A DNA stretch of 64,000 bases from Plutella xylostella (Eukaryota; Arthropoda; Insecta; Lepidoptera; Plutellidae), in the NCBI RefSeq assembly GCF_932276165.1, contig NC_064009.1:5022001-5086000 (forward strand), written 5' to 3'. This document shows, piece by piece, positions 36,101 to 48,100 of this stretch. The notes under the pieces are model-generated. The model was not told the DNA's origin, ran no database searches, and worked only from the letters and a program-made list of their open reading frames with translations. The position numbers and the translations under genes were made by a program. Within the stretch, counting starts at the first letter, position 1, and every line of letters starts with the position of its first letter.

Positions 36101-39100
36101 GCGATTGTCCGTAATTAATAATTCAGTGCGCGGGTTGAACTCCGTTAAATATTATTTAAGTATTGAAAGATCAACAGAAGACAAGGAAATTAGCTTTCGC
36201 CATAATGGCCCTGTTTACGGAAAGAGATGTTTCTGACATAAATAGGGCAAGTTATTAAATTTATCTTGTTATAAGAGTATTTAACTTTTCATTCACAAAA
36301 CTTAATTCATAAATGTAGTTCCGAGAATGAAAATGGATGAACTCGATAAATTATATACTTACTTTCTAAATTCACAAAGATACACCAATGTAAAAAAAAA
36401 TAACGTTGAGGTTTCTTATGCAGATTACGTGAAAATATTCAGTAAATAAATAGTCCATAGCAAATCACACCTTTACATTTTATCATTATGTTATGTGTAC
36501 TAGCTATTAAGTATATCGTATTATTTCAAGGCTTAACTTACGGTAGTTAGGTACTTTGTTCACTAGGAATTAATAAAAATATGAGTGGTTATTGTCTAGC
36601 TGATTAAGATATGGTGGCCGTGTAGAGTCAGTCGTGAGGGAGTTATTATAAAATATTGTACGAACAATAAATACATTTTCTGACTCTTCTTGTGGTAAAA
36701 TAAATAATGTTCTTGATTGTTGGTGATTATGATTAGTTTTGTTTAGCTACCGTTATGTTGATGTACCTAATGGATTAGCTAATTTTATGCTTTTGCTTTC
36801 AATTTACGGTTCATAGATTCATCAGTTTAGTTTAGAATATCAAGGTTTCTATATGTACTCGTATAACTTGTTGTCTGTCCAGTTTTGTATTTATTTGTTA
36901 TTTATAGCTTTCCTAGCTTTCATATACATATTTGTTGATTGTTGATGTTTTGTTTAATAACCTACTGCTATTATAACAATGATAAAGCTACATATATGTA
37001 TGAGAGCATTTCGTATAGGCCTTACGCGAGCCTTGTTGTGAGAAGTTGATTTGTAGACGAGATAAATAATGCATATAAAAAATAAGTGTCCCGTAAATAT
37101 TTTAACGTAACAATAAAAGCTTCTGGGAATATTATATTTTCATACTCATGTCATGGATAAATTTAATATCTACCTTAAAATATATATTTATATTACACGC
37201 CCATAAATTCCAGCATACAGAATTATGACATATCTTTGTAAAGTTATTCTCATTACAATCTCTCAATACTTTACTTGAATAAAAAAACAGGTTTTGAATG
37301 TTTTCACCAAAGTTCATTCCACCCCGTGACAATGATACGTACAACAGGAAATTTAAAACTACTCAGTACGTTTTTATAACTTTTGTCTTTGTCGTACGAG
37401 TGATTTTACCGTGCATTTAGTTGCAAATACATATTAATATTTTCGATATTATTTGTATACGTGCGCTGCAGTGTGGTGCCCAGATTCACGTTCGGCTGAG
37501 CTTATGCAATCGTCGAACCGGTCCTGTTCAAAGGCTAATTTATTTCGTCCTTCCTGGAATTTTTGTCGATCCAAGGCTTTTGACCGAAAAACTCCTTGCG
37601 GAGAAAATAAAAATCTAGGGACCTCAAATCTACAATCACTTTAAATATTTAACTAAAAATTAAAACCAAATAAAATTGTCTTGGTTACAGAACTTTCTAT
37701 GTACTTAAGTATAGTCGATTGTTTTAGTCGGAGACAAATATGTGTAGGTTTTTTGAATTGCAACGTTTAACCTGTTTTATTTTAACTAAAATAAGAGCAG
37801 TTAATATCGTTGTTTGCCTTGTTCTCGATGGCTACTGTAATCATTTCATATTTTAACGAATGAAGATAAGCAACTTATGAAGCATAATATTAGGTCCTTA
37901 CATATGAAATTGGCGTTTTGTCGTACTGGCCACTTTGATCTCAAATATTACCTTTATGGTTAGGAATTCCAAATTCAAGTTCATACAGCTATTTACTCAT
38001 GCATTTGTGTTTCAAACCCCCTAATTCATTTGTTTTTTCTTCTTTTGTTTTTTTCTTTGTGTCACTCTGTTTACAAAATGGAAAACTTGAAATATCGCGT
38101 TATTTACGAGTATGAGTTCCACCGTGGCACCAGTGCTGCAGAAACGGCTCGAAGGATTAATGATGTGTATGGTGACGGTGTCGCAAAAGAAAACACAGTG
38201 CGTTTTTGGTTCCAACGTTTTCGTTCTGGAAATTTCGACCTGCAGAACAAGCCTCGTGGACGGCCGGAGACCAAAGTTGATAATGAAGAATTGAAGGCTA
38301 TTGTGGAAGCGGATCCATCGCAAACCACGTCCGAGTTAGCTGCAGGCTCCGGTGTTAGTGATAAAACTATTCTAATCCACTTGAAGCAAATTGGGAAGGT
38401 GAAAAAGCTTGAAAGGTGGGTACCTCATTAATTGAGTGAAGTAAACCGACAAACGCGCGTCGACTGCTGCGTTACGTTACTCAACCGGCACAATAATGAA
38501 GGAATTTTAAATCGAATCATTACCTGTGATGAAAAGTGGATCCTCTACGATAATCGGAAGCGCTCATCGCAATGGCTGAACCCTGGCGAACCAGCCAAAT
38601 CCTGCCCTAAGCGAAAATTGACTAAAAAAAAGTTGCTTGTAAGTGTTTGGTGGACTAGTGCCGGTGTCGTTCACTACAGCTTTCTTAAATCTGGCCAGAC
38701 GATTACGGCAGATATCTATTGTCAGCAACTGCAAACCATGATGGAAAAGCTAGCTGCTAAACAACCGAGGCTGGTCAATCGCTCTAGGCCACTGCTGCTT
38801 CAGGACAACGCTAGACCACACACTGCACAACAGACGGCTACCAAATTAGAGGAGCTTCAATTAGAATGTCTTAGACATCCACCGTACTCTCCGGACCTTG
38901 CTCCAACAGATTACCATTTTTTTCGCAATTTGGATAACTACTTGCAAGGAAAAAAATTCAACTCCGATGGGGCAGTCCAAACCGCCTTCAAAGATTTTAT
39001 TGATTCCCCCCCGAATGGTTTTTTTAGTAAGGGGATCAATGAACTACCTATGAGATGGCAAAAGTGCATACATAGCAATAGTACATACTTTGATTAATTT

Positions 39101-42100
39101 AATATATTTCATTTAAAAAAAAAACGACTTTATGTTCCTCCTATAGAAAACGCCAATTTCATACTCGTATGTAAGGACCTAATATTTTGCTACACGTCTG
39201 CGTGTAATATAACATACAGCTCCTCTAAACACATAATTTTTTTAGTACTTAAGTTAATAATTTAATGCAGTCTCTTCGTTACTTCACTTTTTCAGTGAAC
39301 AAAAGACTGAATTAATTGAAACAATAACTAACATCGATGAAATCATGAAATGAAGATGTAACCCTTGATTTCAAAATGTCTGGATAATCTAAAACAAGCT
39401 CTCTTTTCCTATGGATTTACGACAATTTAGAGGTATTTTTTTGTTAATATTTAAATATACTTATTGGATTGATACAATAATCAACGTGCAAAATATTTTT
39501 TTATTAAGTACAGTCGGTGATCAATGCATATTTACAGGGTGTTGCAAAAAGGGTATACTAAGCCGAAACCAGCGTGTGCAGCATTATATCTAAGCCCGAA
39601 ACTGAAATCAGAATTTCAAAATTCGTGAAAATTGGTTTCGGCTTAGTATACCCTTTTTGCAAAACCCTGTAGAATTGTTTTCTGAAATAATAATAATGTC
39701 CTCCTAGCCGAATTTCGGCTACGGCGGCCAATCTCAATTGAGATCAGCCATCTACGCAGGAGTAGATTATAGTGCCCAAGTGTGTGCGCAGTACACAGGA
39801 GCACTCTCTGTTCCATCACTCTCATAACCCAATGGGACGGATTGACCGACACGACTGGAGAGAGCTAGGCGCAGGACCGACTGCTTTACATGCCCATCCG
39901 ACATGGATCGTTTCACTGTTTCGGACAACAGGTGATCAGCCTTCTATGTCCTAACCAAACTTAGAACCACAATTTAGAAACACAAATTGATGGTCCCACC
40001 CGGGAGTCGAACCCAGGACCTCTGGGTCATGAAGCGAAGCTTCTACCACTAGACCACAGAGGCAGTCAGCCTGTAGAATTGTTTTCTGAAATACATATAT
40101 CTTGTAGCTCAGTTCCAAACAATTTCGTTGGTAAATGTGCTGCCTCGGTGTGTTTTCCTGAAAGGCAATGAACGTTCTACGTCGCGGGCAATTTAATGTC
40201 GTCATCAAAATCGTATTGCAGACGACGACGTCGCGGTGCAGGAGGGTTACTCTATATTGACAAAACACTAACGAGAGCAGCCGTGCAATCGGCACGTTTA
40301 ATACTGCGAGCGGTGCATTGTAGCTCAGTCGGGTAAGCGCCCGCTTCTCACGCAATAGATGCGGGTTGGAATCCCGGCGCTGACATGTACCAATGAGTTC
40401 TTTTAACTTAAGTACAATGTATACCATCGCTCTTACGGTGAAGGAAAACATCGTGAGGAAACCTACATATTTAGATTTAGCACATCAAGCTTAGGAAGGC
40501 ACTTTAGACCTTGGGGATATGCACAAAGGTTCCACTCGAGAGAGCCAGGTGCAGGTACTTACACCACCCCCACAGAGTATAGAATAGAATAGAATACTAC
40601 TAGATCGAGTCGTAGTCGCGCCCCGAAACTTCATATTTCGTCTTATAGAGTGTGACCCCACAGCGATCTATGTGCTCTTCCGTCGAAACTCGATATCGTA
40701 GTATTCGTAATAATAAAATTCCATAACTGCGAATGTCGCCGAGCCCCTGTATTGGTGATCTTCACTGATATCAAAATAAAAAGGAAAATTATGGGACTGT
40801 CATCGTGTACACAAGTCTCTTTACATAGATGCTGCGGCGGGGGGTACTCCTTCTCGTATAGATTGAGCAATACGTGATCTTGTTATAGTCTGCATCGGCC
40901 AGAGATCACGCTATTTACTCCAATGAGGTGCCTCAACTACTTACAAATAGATAGAATGCACTTTATTTGTACACCAAATAATGTAATAATAATAAATAAA
41001 TAAATGTAATGATAAAATTGTAACTTAAGACTTTACTTGTACAAAAGGTGGTCTAAAATCGGTCTCTGCCAGACAACCTTTGAATGGAGCGGATAAGAGA
41101 TTAAGATTGGGTGCAGTGTATATGATATTTTATTCTGAAAATCCTACCTACAACAGATAAAAAATAATGTTTTGTGCCTCTAGATAGGTAGTATGTATGT
41201 ACAACATAGCTACATATCTACCTACGTATGTAACTAAAGCCAAATTGTAGCTCCTTTGTGACCAAGCACACTCATAATGATTTGCTGACATCACGCTCTC
41301 TTGAGCAGTCATTCAGCTGTCGGTATGGATGGGTCCTAATAACGGTGGTTCATTATTGGAGAGCAAAGAGATGCTTGTACCGTAGCGGTACGTACAGAGA
41401 AACAATTGGGTGTCAGTGGGTCGCGCCCCCACCAATAACTCAAAAGTATCTAACGGCACCTCTGGGTCACTTTATCTTACGAAAAATAGAGTTTCACGGC
41501 GTTCTGCGCTAATCATAGCTGTCTCGTTGTATTTTACGGGCCGAATGCATGATAGTAGCTCTCGTATTTTTTTTTGCGACGCTAAATTAACTCTCTTGAT
41601 GCCCAACTCCACCAAACTTCACTGCCACTGCTTAATTTTATTAACAAACTAGGACCATGACATGGATATACCTATCTTATATTCAAATATTCTGTCTGTT
41701 GCATTGAATATTATGATTATTATGAATGTGTGTGCAACGGAAACACTAAGGATTTGATCATTGATTATGTATAGAGTTGTGCAGCTCATGGCCGAGATAT
41801 TGAAGGAGTTAGTGGCCTTTCAACGTCTTGCCCCCGGCCAAGTTACTATAGTGTTCGGGCGGTTACTCTAGCTTACGGAAAGTTAAGTTACGAGGCGTTG
41901 TTGCTCTAACCAGGACCCCAATTGTCGACCACTAGTCTTTAATGTCTACTGTCAGTGGCGCGAAGTAACGCCTTGTAAATAGTAACCATTTGCAATGAAT
42001 TCTAATACTAGACATCTAATAAAGACGTGGTCGAATGGGGTCCAGGTCTGCATATCTTTGTATTAAACGTATCGATTATGTGAGAGCTCTGATTCGGTCA

Positions 42101-45100
42101 TTTATTGTTAAACTAGAGTAACCCTTGCCCCGGGCCCGGCTCGGTGGAATAGCAACAGCTTGAGAATGAAAATCAAAGTGGATGTAGCTGACGGGCTAGA
42201 ACAGTGAAGAATCTCACTGGCGATGGCGAGGCGCGCAGTAATTGAATACGACAAGAAGTGGATAAACTGCGCTAATTGTGTCGGATAGCGAGGCCGGTGG
42301 ACTGCGCTTTGCTCACTTTTAAACATATATATATACAGGGTGTTGAAAAAAGGGTATACTAAGCCGAAACCAGCATGTGCAGCATGTTATATCTAGGCCC
42401 GAAACTAAAATCAGAATTTCAAAATTACATGTACCATGCTGCACATGTAGGTTTCGGCTTAGTATCCCTTTTTGCAACACCCTGTATATTGTTATTTGCC
42501 TTCATTTAAATTATAACGAGGCTGCTCTGCTCAGTTCAATGCACGCCGTAGGTAGATGGTTAAAGGTTAACATCACTTTTACTTTATGAATTAGGTTAGG
42601 AAAGTTGATGTGTTCATAATTTATGAGCCTACTTTCATCTTCGGTTTTCTAATGCAGTGTACGGTTCTTTGTCTTAAAGATATATACGTAAGTATATCGA
42701 CAACTAAAGATATATTTACCTAAGTACATAACGAGATAAGAAACAAGTATTCTTTTGTTGAGTTGGTTTTATGAATATTTTCTTTCTGTTATTTTTATAG
42801 GTCCTCCAGCCTCTTCGAGGCTAAGTAACGATTAGGTTATTCACATATGCATAGGTCATCACTGTCGTTAAAATGCATATAATAGTGTGGCGTGTGGGCG
42901 GAGACTGCAGACGGCTTGTCTGACAAGCGGAGCCGCGACACGACTCAGGCATAAAACATAATTTTCACAAGATTCCTCCGTAATTTTAGCGCTCTTAAGA
43001 GATTTTCCCTCTCATTTTAGCGCCCCGCTTCGCAGAGTTGTCTCTTTTATCAAGCTTATTATAATAACTCTTAACTTCTCATTCGTCCTGGAAATTGTAT
43101 TTTATTATGTATTCTTGTGGAGATTGCGTGGGGTCCGCATGATACAAGAACCACGTAGGTTTTTGAATAACAAATTTTTATTATTTCTTACAAACAACAT
43201 TAACAACGGAGGTATGTATGTAGGAACATAATTAATATTACATACGATTACACCTTCCTTTTGCGGATTTGAATGAGTATAATAGGAAATGGTTAAGTAT
43301 TCATAAAATAAATTAGACTGATAGATGGCGAAGGGCAACTCCATACTGTATATTTATGTTTAAAATGGAATAATCACGATAATGTAGCCATTAATATTGT
43401 GAACATAAATTGATTTCCTACGGTGTTTAAACTTATAGTTTATAAGGTTCCTAAAATACAGGAAACTATATCAAGTACTAAATAATGATTTAACGTAACT
43501 ATACTCGCAATGATGGCCATGAACCGCCTTAAACCATTTTTGAAAAAATCCTTTGTCAAGAGTTTGTACCCGATAAATAGAACTCAGAAGGTACTCTAGT
43601 AGTCCACTGCGATGACCACTATTTTCCATATATGAAATGGAATAGTAAGCATGGGTCCTTATTTATGAAAGTGTTAGGTTGGTAATTGGAATGCAAAATT
43701 AAACGTAAGTATATGTATAAATTTGTATAATATATTTACCATACGTGCGTATTGCATGCTCCAACTCTACATGTGCACTGGTGACCTATGCCTAATACTA
43801 AATCGGGCGTAACTGAAACAATTATATCACAAATAGAGCATATTTCACCGATTACAAATCAGCAACGGTCATTGTGTTGTGACATCGATTGTGCACGCAC
43901 ATAGTGCGATAGTGTGATAGATATTTATTTACATTTTGCATCGATCAAGTTATGTTATTGTGGTGTATATTTATCAGGTCTTTAGACAATTTTACAACAT
44001 ACTGATTTTTCTTGCGATGAGGAACGTAATTTGTAACTAAATATTATTTTTCTAAATACAAACATCTTATAAATAGTGTTCAGCATCAGTAAAAAAGTGT
44101 CTACTGATATAACTTATACGATGACTTCACTAAGACCATGTTATTATTGTTTTCAAGGAGAACATTTAGTTAAAAGACGAAATGTTTTAAAGTCACATTG
44201 ATATTATTATGCTGATACATTTCAGTGACCTTAAAGAATCCTTGCTACGTTAATGCCTTAATGCCCAGCTCACTTAGCAGATGCGTGCACATCCACACGC
44301 GATGTTGTATCTCGATGATTACTTCTGATCTATGAATAAGTGGACATGATTTAACATTCAATTAATTATTTTATAATAATTTTCAATCTTCTTTCAATCA
44401 AATAACGACCGAAATATAAACCTTCTTTAAAATAAGTAGATGAAAATCTACACGAAACGGTGTCAATCAGAAACAAAACAAGCAAGTAATTTTAAAGTAT
44501 AATTATTAAGTTCTTATATCATAATCTTTAATAATAACATAATTACTTATACCTATTCGTTATCATAGCGTTTCATCGACTGTTTCACTAGAACCCGGTT
44601 GTTCTGACAACCGCTGCACTCAGCCGCTCTGAACACGGCTCTACTGAGTGTCCGAACACAGCCACTTCGCATCAACAACATAATGATAGTCTTGGATCAC
44701 AAACACTGCAGGGTGTGGTGCTACCCCCAGCGGCGGAAGCGGTTGAACCGCGCGACGGGCAGGTAGGGGTAGCGCGCCGGCACCTGCACGTGCTCCAGGT
44801 TGTACCCGCGCCGCCGCCGCACCAGCTCCTCGCCCTCCCGCCGCCGCGGCTTCACCACGCGCACCACGTTCGACTCCAGGATCACGTTGTCGGACGCGAT
44901 GGCCTCCTCGGGCCGCCACTTGGTGACGAGCTTGGCGCGGTTCTTGTGCGCCGCCAGGAACTCCTGGCTGAGCACGTAGTCGGTGAGCCGCGGCACCTGG
45001 TTGTAGCGGCCGGCGTCGATCTCGCGCTCGTAGCCCGCGCGCGCGGCGGCGGCGGCGGCGGCGCCCAGCGCGGCGAGCGCGACCAGCATCAGGCACGGCT

Positions 45101-48100
45101 GCATCGTGCCGAGTGTGTCGTCAGTTTGAGCCGCGCGCATCGGCGCCCCTCTTATATATCCTAGCGTTCGAAATTATACGTTCCCAATTTGAGTTGATAT
45201 TTTTTTCTGATTGCGGTGTAGACGCGTTCTTGAACTTGATTGTTGAACGCGGGATGCAGATGACCGGCGGCGCGCTCGCGCCTCGCACTCACAATTACTC
45301 GTACATAATTTGATGCACCGGTGGCTTCGAACGCTCATGAACCTTGTTCCACTTACTCCGCTGATACTCGACATGACTCTCGGCGGTACAAGGTAAACGG
45401 TGCATGCGTGTGTGCGGTTACCATAGATTATACAAATCAACAAAGTCGTAACTAGGACTTCGTTTAACTAATAACATAGGTGAGCCTTTATGGTATTGCT
45501 TAGGTCTTTGAATGGACCTTAGATATTACCGCCTTGATAAAATTACACTTAGGGTGAACGTTTACATGCTCTAGTATTATTTAATAAACATTTAGTTAGA
45601 TATAGGTTTTATATTTTGTTATCGTAAGAAAATTGTTTTACCTGTCGAATGTGTACAGTTTAACTGCGCCAATAATACAAATATCCTCTAGCGTGATCAA
45701 GTGTTACAGCCGTGATAAAGTTGCAAACAAAACTTTAACATAAGCCTCGGTTAATTGGCTATTTCTGGTATGCGCAAGGAGTTTCTGTTATAATTCCTAT
45801 AAACATACAAATATACCGCCGCAACTATTGGTAGAATAACTACTTATAACTTAGTAGCCAAATACGTCTTTGCTCCGAAAATAAACAGCTAATGGGATTT
45901 TTAAGGCTTATGGACCGCGATCAAAGGCTTCAAGAATATTGACTCAGTTTTTATATCTTTGATGAAGTACAAAAACGTAGCCTTGGGCTTTTTATGACGA
46001 GAAACTGGTATACTGAGATACCGACGAGCTAGCCTGCGCGTCTGCACGACCACACTTCTATAAAAGTACGAGTATATCATGAATAGCATGCATGTATGTA
46101 GATACATTAGGTATACATACATCATCATATAAATTAAAGAGTTGAAACATCAAAGAATTTCGCATCTCATGGCTTCAAAGTAAAATTAATAATGGGACTT
46201 GGTAATTAACGATAGCTTTGTTAAGTGACATAACGATATTATAAAACATTCTGACCGATAAATTAAATAATAATGCGCGTGCCTAAATAAGGATAAAAAA
46301 TAAGTCTACAAATTGCTCATAAAATAAACTGCATGGCTCAAGGATAATGTTATAATCTTTATTTTTGTATCTACGTTACGAAATAAATCAAGCTCTTACT
46401 TGCTTTAATTAATACCATTTATATTATGTTATAGCTCCAGGTGCCTACCTGTAGGTACTCGTAGGTTCAACGTATGGGACTAAATTACATGAGTCACATG
46501 ATACTTTATCGAAACCCGATTTCGATACGAATAGTATCATTTACAATCAGTGTTGTTCACCTGTGCGCTGCACCGAACCTGTCCTTACATTCAAAACAGA
46601 TTTCATTAAAATTTATTGTTATTACGAACACATAAAAATTGTCCTTTTCTTTTAGAGAAATTGAAGAGTTTTGCAAGTATATTTGTATAATAGAAAGTTT
46701 TCGGATCCGGAAGTAAAATCGGAGGTCAACGACAACAGTTAAGATAATAATAATAGAGAAACCAGTTTATTGGAAACTTCTAATGGATGGTCCGATGACC
46801 TTGTGATAACGTATCGATTACGTATTATGACTGCTTCAATAATGGAAACTTTAAGTCAGTATAATCCTACTCAGGTATATCGGAAACAACCTCATGTTGA
46901 GAAGAAGAGTAATTGATTCAGGTGCATATAGATAAATAATTGTTAAAAGATCATCGTAATTATCATAAGAATTAACAGCTTATGAATAAGATAACCAATA
47001 AAATAACTCAAAACAATATTTTTAGTACCTAACAGGTTTAAAGATAGATATTATTGTTGTGATGGTTAGAGCTCCAAGGGAGACGAAAGTGGTCACACCG
47101 GTTCGATTGCATATGAATGTTTGTCACAAGGTAATATTACATTTTAAAGTTGTTATTTAATCAAAATAAAGTAAGGACGTTGCACTCGAATCAAAATTTT
47201 CGAGTAATTGGAATATTTCGCTTCTCGTTCTTAAAATACCGGAATTGAAATAATAAAAACATGAAATTGTGTTTCGGTATTATGTGAAAGGATACGAGAT
47301 AAGAATTATCGGAAGTCGCCGTTACCACTTCGCCAAGTGGTTCACAAGCAGAATCTAAGAGGATAAAAAAAGTGATATAGGTACTTAGATCAAAAGTTTT
47401 ATCTATCCCTTATGGCTACATTAGTAGCCTTCCAAGGGTTCCTACGTAATATTGCTGGTTTCTATTCTCGATTATTATTGTTTCTTCTGCGATGGCACGT
47501 TAATGTCTAATTGATGAACTATTTAAGAGTCCATTAGGAATTTAAGAATATGCATGGCGCCATAGGTAATGATTGTTATTAGAATAACACATGAAGCTGT
47601 TACTATGATTTTATGTTTTACCTTGCGATTAATTAAAATACAAAAAGGAAAATAAGCACCATATACTACACGACTGGTAGGAAATTTAGGTCAGTTAAGT
47701 CAGTAGGAATCATAATAAAATAAAGTATTTTTGCATTTGAAACGAGCGAGTAGCGGCCACCTCATTAACCTCAAGAAGCCTGTCGACGATTAATTTAAAA
47801 TAGATCGAGCTCTCAGTCGAGGGCTTAAAAATAAATTAGATGTCGACATCGGAGGAATCATCGCGAAACGCGAATAAGTATCTGGAGGGTTACTCTATAC
47901 TGGCGAAAAACGAACGAACAAGGGCTGTAGATCAATCGGCACGTTTACTACAACGAGATAGAGTCGTGGCTCGCGCAGTAGCGCTCTGAAACTTCGCTTT
48001 TCGTCATATAGAGTGACCCCCCTGAGAACACGTCATTGGGTCTATAAGGAGAACATTAGCGACAGGCCTGAGGGAAAAAAAAACGGTGAAACCAATCATG

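Noticed and set aside
39990..40064. tRNA gene (minus) with GGTTCGACTCC
   Set aside because: It is the head of a complete SINE with a 24-bp target duplication, not a free tRNA gene.
40313..40385. tRNA gene with TAGCTCAGTCGGG
   Set aside because: Head of a SINE inserted in a MITE; acceptor stem is not complementary.
45105..45140. Upstream in-frame ATG at 45140 as start of the nested gene
   Set aside because: It lies only 12 nt from the end of the TATA box, so upstream of the expected transcription start; it would also put a polar segment before the signal peptide.
47060..47120. Possible SINE head (GGTTCGATTGC)
   Set aside because: Only a weak B-box match; no A box, body, tail or duplication.
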